NCBI RefSeq assembly: GCF_008087625.1
Contig: NZ_CP042997.1
Coordinates: 6,944,001-7,008,000, forward strand
Source of the DNA: Aquisphaera giovannonii
GTDB taxonomy: Bacteria; Planctomycetota; Planctomycetia; Isosphaerales; Isosphaeraceae
Length of the DNA stretch: 64,000 nucleotides
Direction of reading: 5' to 3'
The notes under the pieces: generated by a model
The model's database searches: none
Seen by the model: the letters and a program-made list of their open reading frames with translations, nothing else
Told to the model about the DNA's origin: nothing
Part shown: positions 55,077 to 64,000 of the stretch, piece by piece
Numbering within the stretch: the stretch's first letter is position 1
Layout: every line of letters begins with the position of its first letter
Made by a program: the position numbers and the translations under genes

Positions 55077-56471
55077 TCATGCGGACTGACTTGATTGTTG
55101 TGTAGTCTGGGTTTGCGACTCGCCACACCCGGCTTCATCCGGGACCTCGCGTCCTCTCGTTTCGGCCCGGGTCCATTCCCGCCAGATGCCATCCAACGTC
55201 AAGGCCACGAATCGCACCAGCGTCCGCCGGCGACGCCACTTGTACCGCACCTTCTCCAGAAACCGGAACACCCGGTTGGTCCGCTCCACGTGGTTATTGG
55301 TCCGCACCCGCCGGCTCTCCGGGTCGTTCAGGTACGCCATCAGCTTGGCGAACTTCCCCTCGTCCAGTTGCTCCATCGCCTTGACCAACTCGGGGACCGC
55401 CAGGAACGCGGGATCGCGCACCAGGGCCGACCGGCGGCAAGCCGCCTGGTGCCGGTCCTTGGGCGTGTCGAACACCCAGTAGATCCGGTCGGCGAATCGC
55501 CGCAACGTCGCCAACGCGGGCGGGTATTCCAGGGCCCGCTTCAGGTCGCCCCGCTCCGCCTCGGTCAAGTTCTCGCGGCGCTTCACGATCAGGTGGCGGT
55601 GCTTGAACACGAAGTGCGCCTTCTCCTTGACCGTCAGGCCGCGTCGCTTCGCGGCGGCCTTGGCCTTGGCCCCCTTGCGGCCCCGCTTCTTCTTGCGGCC
55701 GGCCTTGCCCCGCCGGCCCATCGCCGTGCGCATCCGGCGTACGGCGTCGAGGATCAGCTCGTTGATGTCCTTGATGACGTGGAACACGCACAGCTGATGC
55801 GCCGCGTCGGGCCACAACTCGGCGAGGACGGCGGGATACAGGTTCGACCCGTCGGTGACCACGACCTCGGGGGCCAACCCCCAGGTCTTGAGGTTGCCCA
55901 GGAACCGCCGCATGTGCGACTGATCGTTGGCGGCGACCAGCGCGAAGGCCACCGGCAGGTCATTCAAGGGGTCGGTGGCCAGCAGCAAGGTGAAGCGGCC
56001 GAGATGCAGTTCGTCGACGCAGAGCGCGCCGCTGAAGCGGTCCAGCACCTCACGGCGGTGCGTTGCCATGTCGAGTTGCGCGGCCCGGTCGCGGAGCACG
56101 TCGTAGACGAACCCCGAGGACGGGTCGAGGAGGAAGTCGCGCCGGAGTGACCGGAGGGTGCGTTCGACGCTCATCCCGTCCTTGAGGATGCGATCGAGGA
56201 CGAGGTCGCGGACCTTGTTGTCGTAGGCGGCCCTGGGGATCACACCCTCGTGGGTGTTGCGGAAGGTCGTGGAGCACTCGCATCGGGCGGCGTACTCGCC
56301 GTAGGTGACCTCCAGGTAGGCGACGGCCTTGTAGGTGACGGTTCGGACCCTGCGGGTGATCGTCCGCTTCCGCCGGCCTCGCTTGCCGCACCGGGGGCAC
56401 GGAGCCTTCTTGGGGGCGCATCGAACCGGTATAACGATCGGTGTGGGTGCCTCGGTGCCCATGGCCTGCAT
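55077..56471 (-). CDS. DDE transposase, ISL3-like
   Basis: 464 residues. An N-terminal zinc-finger-like CPRCGKRGRRKRTI, then CECSTTFRN. Catalytic candidates are VDELHLGRFTLL (first Asp), VVTDGSNLYPAVL (second Asp) and NNHVERTNRVFRFL (Glu). A long basic stretch (GRRGKAGRKKKRGRKGAKAK) lies between the second and third. The layout resembles ISL3 transposases, but other families with a CPRC finger are possible. A 12-base inverted repeat overlaps the start codon. I could not find matching terminal inverted repeats, so element ends are not given. The frame is intact. Confidence 0.75.
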   Translation of the reverse strand: MQAMGTEAPTPIVIPVRCAPKKAPCPRCGKRGRRKRTITRRVRTVTYKAVAYLEVTYGEYAARCECSTTFRNTHEGVIPRAAYDNKVRDLVLDRILKDGMSVERTLRSLRRDFLLDPSSGFVYDVLRDRAAQLDMATHRREVLDRFSGALCVDELHLGRFTLLLATDPLNDLPVAFALVAANDQSHMRRFLGNLKTWGLAPEVVVTDGSNLYPAVLAELWPDAAHQLCVFHVIKDINELILDAVRRMRTAMGRRGKAGRKKKRGRKGAKAKAAAKRRGLTVKEKAHFVFKHRHLIVKRRENLTEAERGDLKRALEYPPALATLRRFADRIYWVFDTPKDRHQAACRRSALVRDPAFLAVPELVKAMEQLDEGKFAKLMAYLNDPESRRVRTNNHVERTNRVFRFLEKVRYKWRRRRTLVRFVALTLDGIWREWTRAETRGREVPDEAGCGESQTQTTQQSSQSA

Positions 56472-56519
56472 CCCTGGTGTTGAGGTCGGTAAGCACCCTC
56501 ATTCACCGGGATGCAGGCC
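56463..56519. promoter_or_regulatory. Perfect 12-bp inverted repeat overlapping the transposase start codon
   Basis: GGCCTGCATCCC (56463-56474) and GGGATGCAGGCC (56508-56519), separated by 33 bases. In the minus-strand transcript the start ATG lies inside the downstream arm, so a hairpin would hide it. Could limit translation or be part of the element end. Confidence 0.5.
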
Positions 56520-56714
56520 CTATCTTACAAGAGCAGAACGACTTGCTGACCCTGCTCGGATGGTGGGGTACAGCGAGAAGTCTCGGAACAATGCCGCTTG
56601 ATGCGCCGTAGGATCCAACGGAGTCCTATTATGGCTGGAACGAAAAGGGGCGACGCCGGCAATTCGCGTGATGAGATATCCAGGGTCTCCCGCCCGAGAA
56701 AAGAATCGGCTTAG

Positions 56715-57730
56715 GGCGGTTGCCGATTGACTGTACATGCGCCCCTACTACTATTAACCATATAGGAGGGGACAAGGAGGATGCGAAGCTACTCGATGGA
56801 CCTCAGGGAACGGGTCGTCGCCGCGTGCGACGACGGCGAGGGGACCCGCGAAGAGGTCGCCGGACGATTCCGCGTCAGCATCGCCTGGGTGTACCGGCTG
56901 CTGGCGCGGCGGCGTGATACCGGCTCGATCGCCCCGAAGCCGCACGGCGGCGGCCGGCCGGCTGCGTTCCGGGGCGAGTTCGCCGAGCGGCACAGGGAGG
57001 CCGTGGAGGACTGCCCCGATGCCACCCTGGAGGAACTGCGAGCCGCCGCCGGCGTGGGCTGCGGAACCTCGGCGGTCTTCCGCGCGCTGAAGCGGCTGGG
57101 CCTGCCTCGAAAAGACAGTCCGAACGGGCCGCCGAGCAGGGCCGCCCCGAGCTGAGGGCCCGGCGAGAGGCCTGGCGGGCCGAGTTCGCCAGCGTCGACC
57201 CGGCCCGCCTGGTGTGGCTGGACGAGACGGGCACGAACACGGCGATGGCCCGCCGATATGGCCGCGCGCCGCGCGGCCGGAGGGTCGACGGCCCGGTGCC
57301 ACACGGGCACTGGAAGGTGCTCACGCTGACCGACGCCATCCGCCTGGGCGGGGTGTGCGCCTGCATGGCGCGGGACGGGGCCACGAATGCCGCGACCTTC
57401 GAGTCGTACGTCGAGCGGGTGCTGGCCCCGGCGCTGAGGCCGGGTGACATCGTGGTGATGGACAACCTGGCGGCCCACAAGTCGCCGGAGGTGGAGCGGC
57501 TGATCCGGGTCGCCGGGGCCGAGCCGCGCTACCTGCCGCCCTACAGCCCGGACCTCAACCCGATCGAGAAGATGTTCTCCAAGCTCAAGGCGTTCCCGCG
57601 GAAGGCCGCCGCGCGGACGGTGGATCGGCTGCTCGAGGCGATCGGTGACGCGCTGGGGACGGTGACACATCAAGACATCCTCGGCTGGGCACAGTCCTGC
57701 GGCTACTCTACACCCAAACGGCAACCGCTC
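56715..57730 (+). mobile_element. IS630-family insertion sequence inserted in a TAA stop codon
   Basis: Inverted ends GGGCGGTTGCCGATTG on the left and the complement of the right end, GAGCGGTTGCCGTTTG. Flanked by TA on both sides (56713-56714 and 57731-57732), the usual IS630 target duplication. The TA belongs to the stop codon of the giant repeat gene to the right. Confidence 0.9.
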
Positions 57731-57733
57731 TAG
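56781..57733 (+). CDS. IS630-family transposase in two frames (-1 shift)
   Basis: The first frame (ATG 56781, preceded by AAGGAGG) encodes the helix-turn-helix half: [39 protein letters not shown] and [12 protein letters not shown]. At CGAAAAGAC (57108-57116) the family sequence continues in the -1 frame: [20 protein letters not shown], then [10 protein letters not shown] (first Asp), [13 protein letters not shown] (second Asp) and [14 protein letters not shown] (Glu). Such -1 shifts are known for IS630 relatives, so the ~317-residue fusion may be functional. The last codon and stop overlap the end of the element. Confidence 0.88.
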
Positions 57734-60700
57734 TCGAAGAACAGTCCGCTGACGACAGCATTCGGCCCGGCGGTGCGGGTGACGACGAACTGGGCGTGCC
57801 CGGAGAGCCTCCACGTCAGGTACACGCCGCCGCCGAAGGCCGTCGCCGAGCGCGTGTCCAGGACGGCCCCGGTGGCGGGGTCGACGACCTTGATCTGCTC
57901 GGCCCGCCCGGCGTTGTCCCAGTCCAGCAGGTACAGCGACACGTCGTGCGGCTGGCCGTCGGTTAGCGCCACGTCGATGGTGAAGGAGCCCGAGGCGTAC
58001 CAGCGGGAGGCCAGGCGGGCCCCGGCGGCCGAGCCGGGGACGGACAGGGCCCGGCCGTCGGACGTCGAGGACCAGGTCGCCAGGGAGGCGCCGGAGAGCG
58101 CCACGGTCGCGTACTGCGGGCCGGAGGTGGAACCCCGCGGGATGGTGTAGCCGTCGCCCCCGACGGTGCCCTGCCAGTCGCCCTTGGCGGCCGAGTTGAC
58201 GCCCGCGAACGGGGACGGGACCATCGGAGCGCCGCCGAAGAACAGTCCGCTGACGGCGGCGTTCGGCCCGGCGGTGCGGGTGACGACGAACTGGACGTGC
58301 CCGGAGAGCCTCCACGTCAGGTACATCCCGCCGCCGAAGGCCGACGCCGAGCGCGTGTCCAGGACGGCCCCGGTGGCGGTGTCGACGACCTTGATCTGCT
58401 CGGCCCGCCCGGCGTTGTCCCAGTCCAGCAGGTACAGCGACACGTCGTGGGCCCGGCCGTCGGTTAGCGCCACGTCGATGGTGAAGGAGCCCGAGGCGTA
58501 CCAGCACGAGGCCGCCCGGTCGCCCCAGATGGAGCCGGGGATCGAAAGGGCTCGGGCGTCGGCGGTGGACCACGACCAGGTCGCCAGGGAGGCGCCGGAG
58601 AGCCCCACGGTCGCGTACTGCGGGCCGGAGGTGGAACCCCGCGGGATGGTGTAGCCGTCGCCCCCGACGGTGCCCTGCCAGTCGCCCTTGGCGGCCGAGT
58701 TGACGCCCGCGAACGAGGCCCAGTTCGTGGGCGCGTCGAAGAACAGTCCGCTGACGGCGGCGTTCGGCCCGGCGGTGCGGGTGACGACGAACTGGACGTG
58801 CCCGGAGAGCTTCCACGTCAGGTACGCCCCGCCGCCGAAGGCCGTCGCCGAGCGCGTGTCCAGGACGGCCCCGGTGGCGGCGTCGACGACCTTGATCTGC
58901 TCGGCCCGCCCGGCGTTGTCCCAGTCCAGCAGGTACAGCGACACGTCGTGCGGCTGACCGTCGCCGAGATCGACGTCGATGGTGAAGGAGCCCGAGGCGT
59001 ACCAGCACGAGGCCAGGCGGGCCCCGGCGGCCGAGCCGGGGACGGACAGGGCCCGGCCGTCGGATGTCGTCGAGGACCAGGTCGCCAGGGAGGCGCCGGA
59101 GAGCGCCACGGTCGCGTACTGCGGGCCGGAGGTGGAACCCCGCGGCATGTTGTAGCCGTCCCAGCCGAGTTTGCCCTGCCAGTCGCCCTTGGCGGCCGCG
59201 TTGACGCGCACGAACGGGGACGGGACCGTCGGAGCGCCGCCGAAGAACAGTCCGCTGACGGCGGCGTTCGGCCCGGCGATGCGGGTGACCACGAACTGGA
59301 CGTGTCCGGAGAGCTTCCACGTCAGGTACACGCCGCCGCCGAAGGCCGTCGCCGAGCGCGTGTCCAGGACGGCCCCGGTGGCGGCGTCGACGACCCGGAT
59401 CTGCTCGGCCCGCCCGGCGTTGTCCCAGTCCAGCAGGTACAGCGACACGTCGTGGGCCCGGCCGTCGGTTAGCGCCACGTCGATGGTGAAGGAGCCCGAG
59501 GCGTACCAGCACGAGGCCGCCCGGTCGCCCCAGATGGAGCCGGGGATCGAAAGGGCTCGGGCGTCGGCGGTGGACCACGACCAGGTCGCCAGGGAGGCGC
59601 CGGAGAGCCCCACGGTCGCGTACTGCGGGCCGGAGGTGGAACCCCGCGGGATGGTGTAGCCGTCGCTCCCGACGGTGCCCTGCCAGTCGCCCTTGGCGGC
59701 CGAGTTGACGCCCGCGAACGAGGCCCAGTTCGTGGGCGCGTTGAAGAACAGTCCGCTGACGGCGGCGTTCGGCCCGGCGGTGCGGGTGACGACGAACTGG
59801 ACGTGCCCGGAGAGCTTCCACGTCAGGTACGCCCCGCCGCCGAAGGCCGTCGCCGAGCGCGTGTCCAGGACGGCCCCGGTGGCGGGGTCGACGACCTTGA
59901 TCTGCTCGGCCCGCCCGGCGTTGTCCCAGTCCAGCAGGTACAGCGACACGTCGTGGGCCCGGCCGTCGGTCAGCGCCACGTCGATGGTGAAGGAGTCCGA
60001 GGCGTACCAGCACGAGGCCAGGCGGGCCCCGGCGGCCGAGCCGGGGACGGACAGGGCCCGGCCGTCGGATGTCGTCGAGGACCAGGTCGCCAGGTAGGTG
60101 CCGGAGAGCGCCACGGTCGCGTACTGCGGGCCGGAGGTGGAACCCCGCGGGATGGTGTAGCCGTCGCCCCCGACGGTGCCCTGCCAGTCGCCCTTGGTGG
60201 CCGAGTTGAAGCCCGCGAACGAGGCCCAGTTCGTGGGCGCGTCGAAGAACAGTCCGCTGACGGCGGCGTTCGGCCCGGCGGTGCGGGTGACGACGAACTG
60301 GACGTGCCCGGAGAGCTTCCACGTCAGGTACGCCCCGCCGCCGAAGGCCGACGCCGAGCGCGTGTCCAGGACGGCCCCGGTGGCGGGGTCGACGACCTTG
60401 ATCTGCTCGGCCCGCCCGGCGTTGTCCCAGTCCAGCAGGTACAGCGACACGTCGTGCGGCTGGCCGTCGGTTAGCGCCACGTCGATGGTGAAGGAGCCCG
60501 AGGCGTACCAGCACGAGGCCAGGCGGTCGCCCGAGATGGAGCCGGGGACGGACAGGGCCCGGCCGTCGGACGTCGTCGAGGACCAGGAAAAGGTGCCGGC
60601 GCCGGAGGGGGTCACGACGGCGTAGGAGGGGATGGAGGTGTCCCCGCGCGGGATGGAGTGCCCGTCCAAGCCGAGGTTGCCCTGCCAGTCGCCCTTGGCG

Positions 60701-63700
60701 GCCGCGTTGGTTCCCAGGAACGGGGATGGGGACGCCGGAGCTCCGCCGAAGAACAGTCCGCTGACGGCGGCGCTCGGCCCGGCGGTGCGGGTGACGACGA
60801 ACTGGACGTGCCCGGAGAGCCTCCACGTCAGGTACACGCCGCCGCCGAAGGCCGACGCCGAGCGCGTGTCCAGGACGGCCCCGGTGGTGGCGTCGACGAT
60901 ATCGATCTGCTCGGCCCGCCCGGCGTTGTCCCAGTCCAGCAGGTACAGCGACACGTCGTGGGCCCGGCCGTCGGTTAGCGCCACGTCGATGGTGAAGGAG
61001 CCCGAGGCGTACCAGCACGAGGCCGCCCGGTCGCCCCAGATGGAGCCGGAGACGGACAGGGCCCGGCCGTCGGATGTCGTCGAGGACCAGGTCGCCAGGG
61101 AGGCGCCGGAGAGCGCCACGGTCGCGTACTGCGGGCCGGAGGTGGAACCCCGGGGGATGGTGTAGCCGTCGCCCCCGACGGTGCCCTGCCAGTCGCCCTT
61201 GGCGGCCGAGTTGACGCCCGCGAACGAGGCCGAGACCGGGGGAGCGTCGAAGAACAGTCCGCTGACGGCGGCGCTCGGCCCGGCGGTGCGGGTGACGACG
61301 AACTGGACGTGCCCGGAGAGCCTCCACGTCAGGTACATCCCGCCGCCGAAGGCCGACGCCGAGCGCGTGTCCAGGACGGCCCCGGTGGCGGGGTCGACGA
61401 CCTTGATCTGCTCGGCCCGCCCGGCGTTGTCCCAGTCCAGCAGGTACAGCGACACGTCGTGCGGCTGGCCGTCGGTCAGCGCCACGTCGATGGTGAAGGA
61501 GCCCGAGGCGTACCAGCACGAGGCCAGGCGGGCCCCGGCGGCCGAGCCGGGGACGGACAGGGCCCGGCCGTCGGACGTCGTCGCGGACCAGGTCATCAGG
61601 CCGCCTCCGGAGACCGTCACGGCGGCGTAGGACGGGCTGGAGGTGGAACCCCGGGGGATGGTGTAGCCGTCGCCCCCGACGGTGCCCTGCCAGTCGCCCT
61701 TGGCGGCCGAGTTGACGCCCGCGAACGAGGCCGAGACCGGGGGAGCGTCGAAGAACAGTCCGCTGACGGCGGCGCTCGGCCCGGCGGTGCGGGTGACGAC
61801 GAACTGGACGTGCCCGGAGAGCCTCCACGTCAGGTACATCCCGCCGCCGAAGGCCGACGCCGAGCGCGTGTCCAGGACGGCCCCGGTGGCGGGGTCGACG
61901 ACCTTGATCTGCTCGGCCCGCCCGGCGTTGTCCCAGTCCAGCAGGTACAGCGACACGTCGTGCGGCTGACCGTCGCCGAGATCGACGTCGATGGTGAAGG
62001 AGCCCGAGGCGTACCAGCACGAGGCCAGGCGGGCCCCGGCGGCCGAGCCGGGGACGGACAGGGCCCGGCCGTCGGACGTCGTCGAGGACCAGGTCATCAG
62101 GCCGCCTCCGGAGACCGTCACGGCGGCGTAGGACGGGCTGGAGGTGGAACCCCGGGGGATGGTGTAGCCGTCGCCCCCGACGGTGCCCTGCCAGTCGCCC
62201 TTGGCGGCCGAGTTGACGCCCGCGAACGAGGCCGAGACCGGGGGAGCGTCGAAGAACAGTCCGCTGACGGCGGCGCTCGGCCCGGCGGTGCGGGTGACGA
62301 CGAACTGGACGTGCCCGGAGAGCCTCCACGTCAGGTACATCCCGCCGCCGAAGGCCGACGCCGAGCGCGTGTCCAGGACGGCCCCGGTGGCGGGGTCGAC
62401 GACCTTGATCTGCTCGGCCCGCCCGGCGTTGTCCCAGTCCAGCAGGTACAGCGACACGTCGTGCGGCTGGCCGTCGGTCAGCGCCACGTCGATGGTGAAG
62501 GAGCCCGAGGCGTACCAGCACGAGGCCAGGCGGGCCCCGGCGGCCGAGCCGGGGACGGACAGGGCCCGGCCGTCGGACGTCGTCGCGGACCAGGTCGCCA
62601 GGGAGGCGCCGGAGAGCCCCACGGTCGCGTAGCGTGGGAAGGCGTAATCTCCCCCGGCGAAGTCATGGCCGTCGGCTCCGAACACTCCCTGCCAATCCCC
62701 TTGATCGCTCATGTTTCTGGAGATGAAAGTCGCCGAAGTCACACACTTCGGCTGTCCGAAAAAGAGTCCGCTGACGGCCGCGGTGCTCCCCGCCAGTGGC
62801 GTGACTCTGATCCTCACATGGCCGATTGCCGTGAGTCCGAGGTGAGTGCCCAGTTCGAAGTTCGTGATGGTCCGCGAGTCGAGGACGGCCCCCGAATTCG
62901 GATTGATGATGTCGATCCGCTCCGAAGCCGCAGCGCCGGCCCCGTATGACAAGTAGAGGGAGATGAAGTGCGCCTGTCCGTCGACGAGGTTGACGTCGAT
63001 AGTGAAGGGCTGGCTGCTGGACCAGGCCGCGGCGATGCCCGGGCTGGCCGTCGAGCTGGAAGTAGACAGGTTGCGGGGCTCGGTCGGGCCGGAGTTCCAG
63101 ACCGTGGTCGTCGCGCCGGAGACGGTGGCGGTGGCGTAGGTGGGGAGGGACGATGCAACGCCGGCTATCATGTAGCCGTCGGAACCGTACACTCTCTCCC
63201 AATTACCTCGGCTGCTCCAGTCAGTGGTGACGAACGACGCCTGAGAACTTCCAGATTGGTTGTTGAAGAACAGGCCGCTTATGACCGCGGGACCACCGGC
63301 GAACGGGGTGACTCGAATCTGCACGTGCCCCTTGATGGTCCAGGTCAGGTACGATCCGCCCGAGATCGTGGAGAGCGTCCTCGAATCAAGCACGGTGCCG
63401 GAGGAGGCGTCGACGAGATCGACGGACTGGACTTTTGAGGCCCGGGTCCAGTCCACGGCGTAGATTGATATAGAATGGGCCTGCCCATCGGCGAGGTTGA
63501 TGTCGATGGTGAAGGGCTGGCTGCTGGACCAGGCCGCGGCGGTGCAAGGGCCGGCCGTCGAGCCGGGAGTGGACAGGGCTCGGGGGTCGGTCGAGCCGGA
63601 GTTCCAGACCGTGGTCGTCGCTCCGGAGACGGTGGCGGTGGCATAGGTGGGGAGGGACGATGCAACGCCGGCCATCATGTAGCCGTCGTGCCCATACAGC

Positions 63701-64000
63701 GTCTGCCAGCCCCCGCCGGTGGCCGAGTCCCTGGACACGAACGCCCCGCCGACCGTGCCGTTCAGGATCCCCTGGACGAGGGCCAGGTCCTTGGAGTTGA
63801 CCACGCCGTCCCCGTTGGAGTCCCCCTGGCTCATCCAGGTCCCTGTCCTCCCCATGTTCGCCTGCACGACGGCGAGGTCCTTGGAGTCGACCACGCCGTC
63901 CCCGTTGGCGTCGCCGGTCGGCAGGATGCTCGTCATGACGGCATCCCACTTGTAATTGCCGGGGTTGCCGAGCTGGGTCACGAGGCCCCAGTAGCTGTCG
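57730..64000 (-). CDS. Giant exported-type protein with dockerin-like motifs and twelve ~168-residue repeats; 5' end outside window
   Basis: At least 2,083 residues; the frame is open through the right edge. Near the edge are two dockerin-type calcium loops, [20 protein letters not shown] and [20 protein letters not shown]. Twelve beta-rich repeats follow, each starting about [16 protein letters not shown], passing through [20 protein letters not shown] and ending [18 protein letters not shown]. The two N-terminal repeats and the first half of the third have diverged; the rest are nearly identical even at DNA level, implying recent expansion or gene conversion. The repeat looks like an adhesive or carbohydrate-binding beta-sandwich, but I cannot name the family. 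The stop (TAG) is made from the original TA plus the first base of the IS630 element. Confidence 0.85.
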   Translation of the reverse strand, partial: DSYWGLVTQLGNPGNYKWDAVMTSILPTGDANGDGVVDSKDLAVVQANMGRTGTWMSQGDSNGDGVVNSKDLALVQGILNGTVGGAFVSRDSATGGGWQTLYGHDGYMMAGVASSLPTYATATVSGATTTVWNSGSTDPRALSTPGSTAGPCTAAAWSSSQPFTIDINLADGQAHSISIYAVDWTRASKVQSVDLVDASSGTVLDSRTLSTISGGSYLTWTIKGHVQIRVTPFAGGPAVISGLFFNNQSGSSQASFVTTDWSSRGNWERVYGSDGYMIAGVASSLPTYATATVSGATTTVWNSGPTEPRNLSTSSSTASPGIAAAWSSSQPFTIDVNLVDGQAHFISLYLSYGAGAAASERIDIINPNSGAVLDSRTITNFELGTHLGLTAIGHVRIRVTPLAGSTAAVSGLFFGQPKCVTSATFISRNMSDQGDWQGVFGADGHDFAGGDYAFPRYATVGLSGASLATWSATTSDGRALSVPGSAAGARLASCWYASGSFTIDVALTDGQPHDVSLYLLDWDNAGRAEQIKVVDPATGAVLDTRSASAFGGGMYLTWRLSGHVQFVVTRTAGPSAAVSGLFFDAPPVSASFAGVNSAAKGDWQGTVGGDGYTIPRGSTSSPSYAAVTVSGGGLMTWSSTTSDGRALSVPGSAAGARLASCWYASGSFTIDVDLGDGQPHDVSLYLLDWDNAGRAEQIKVVDPATGAVLDTRSASAFGGGMYLTWRLSGHVQFVVTRTAGPSAAVSGLFFDAPPVSASFAGVNSAAKGDWQGTVGGDGYTIPRGSTSSPSYAAVTVSGGGLMTWSATTSDGRALSVPGSAAGARLASCWYASGSFTIDVALTDGQPHDVSLYLLDWDNAGRAEQIKVVDPATGAVLDTRSASAFGGGMYLTWRLSGHVQFVVTRTAGPSAAVSGLFFDAPPVSASFAGVNSAAKGDWQGTVGGDGYTIPRGSTSGPQYATVALSGASLATWSSTTSDGRALSVSGSIWGDRAASCWYASGSFTIDVALTDGRAHDVSLYLLDWDNAGRAEQIDIVDATTGAVLDTRSASAFGGGVYLTWRLSGHVQFVVTRTAGPSAAVSGLFFGGAPASPSPFLGTNAAAKGDWQGNLGLDGHSIPRGDTSIPSYAVVTPSGAGTFSWSSTTSDGRALSVPGSISGDRLASCWYASGSFTIDVALTDGQPHDVSLYLLDWDNAGRAEQIKVVDPATGAVLDTRSASAFGGGAYLTWKLSGHVQFVVTRTAGPNAAVSGLFFDAPTNWASFAGFNSATKGDWQGTVGGDGYTIPRGSTSGPQYATVALSGTYLATWSSTTSDGRALSVPGSAAGARLASCWYASDSFTIDVALTDGRAHDVSLYLLDWDNAGRAEQIKVVDPATGAVLDTRSATAFGGGAYLTWKLSGHVQFVVTRTAGPNAAVSGLFFNAPTNWASFAGVNSAAKGDWQGTVGSDGYTIPRGSTSGPQYATVGLSGASLATWSWSTADARALSIPGSIWGDRAASCWYASGSFTIDVALTDGRAHDVSLYLLDWDNAGRAEQIRVVDAATGAVLDTRSATAFGGGVYLTWKLSGHVQFVVTRIAGPNAAVSGLFFGGAPTVPSPFVRVNAAAKGDWQGKLGWDGYNMPRGSTSGPQYATVALSGASLATWSSTTSDGRALSVPGSAAGARLASCWYASGSFTIDVDLGDGQPHDVSLYLLDWDNAGRAEQIKVVDAATGAVLDTRSATAFGGGAYLTWKLSGHVQFVVTRTAGPNAAVSGLFFDAPTNWASFAGVNSAAKGDWQGTVGGDGYTIPRGSTSGPQYATVGLSGASLATWSWSTADARALSIPGSIWGDRAASCWYASGSFTIDVALTDGRAHDVSLYLLDWDNAGRAEQIKVVDTATGAVLDTRSASAFGGGMYLTWRLSGHVQFVVTRTAGPNAAVSGLFFGGAPMVPSPFAGVNSAAKGDWQGTVGGDGYTIPRGSTSGPQYATVALSGASLATWSSTSDGRALSVPGSAAGARLASRWYASGSFTIDVALTDGQPHDVSLYLLDWDNAGRAEQIKVVDPATGAVLDTRSATAFGGGVYLTWRLSGHAQFVVTRTAGPNAVVSGLFFD
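57733..62640. repeat. Tandem ~501-506 bp DNA repeats, nearly ten units
   Basis: The landmark AAGAACAGTCCGCTGAC recurs at about 57736, 58237, 58741, 59244, 59746, 60247, 60752, 61252, 61754 and 62256, giving a period near 502 bases. Two further diverged units lie at ~62,641-63,740. The array lies inside the giant gene and creates long open shadow frames on both strands. Confidence 0.9.

Noticed and set aside
56789-62521. A 1,910-residue minus-strand frame through the repeat array
   Set aside because: It is another frame of the same tandem DNA repeats, is Arg/Gly-rich without domain character, and runs into the IS630 element. The frame ending at 57730 has dockerin motifs and protein-like composition.

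Overview
The window is high-GC DNA most like a member of the Planctomycetota, probably Isosphaeraceae (Singulisphaera, Aquisphaera or a relative). This rests on family content rather than a marker gene. Indicators are an M56 (BlaR1-like) peptidase carrying carboxypeptidase-regulatory-like repeats, a CRTAC1-type [10 protein letters not shown] lipoprotein, a DUF2239 protein, ISAzo13 ('Rhodopirellula-type') transposases, many large exported proteins of unknown function, and a giant dockerin-bearing repeat protein.

Bases 1-40,900 look like a chromosomal backbone. It opens with the M56 protein (cut by the left edge) and a large exported protein facing it. A compact nucleoside-salvage operon follows: uracil phosphoribosyltransferase, pyrimidine-nucleoside phosphorylase, a CNT-type nucleoside transporter and purine-nucleoside phosphorylase. 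A minus-strand group then encodes DUF2239, a peroxiredoxin fused to a Ser/Thr kinase, and a HAD phosphatase, with a CCCGGG-centred operator-like pair upstream. After a BON-like ORF and a DUF72 gene comes a four-gene ABC operon: substrate-binding protein fused to an OmpA domain, permease, ATPase and a membrane-anchored coiled-coil protein. The backbone continues with a small lipoprotein, a PspA/IM30-like protein, large exported proteins, a GH2 glycosidase, a four-PAS hybrid histidine kinase and an RND efflux pair. The RND inner-membrane subunit has an unusual insert.

Bases ~41,000-57,730 are a mobile-element graveyard. In order it holds an Uma2 remnant, an ISAzo13 element with 3-bp target duplications, a ~140-bp inverted-repeat element (copy A), a lower-GC TPR gene, and an IS4 element with an 11-bp target duplication sitting in the end of copy B. 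A group II intron follows whose maturase ORF carries an in-frame TAG, then a broken IS66 transposase. Next is a second ISAzo13 copy opened by nested insertions: an IS3 element that itself contains an IS5 element, and an IS66 element in the leader. An ISL3-like transposase and an IS630 element close the region.

Bases 57,730-64,000 hold the 3' part of a giant minus-strand gene: two dockerin-like motifs and twelve ~168-residue repeats, most nearly identical at DNA level. The IS630 element sits in the TA of this gene's TAA stop codon and regenerates a stop (TAG), so the protein is unchanged.

No rRNA, tRNA, CRISPR array or replication origin was recognised. All calls come from reading the sequence; no database search was possible.
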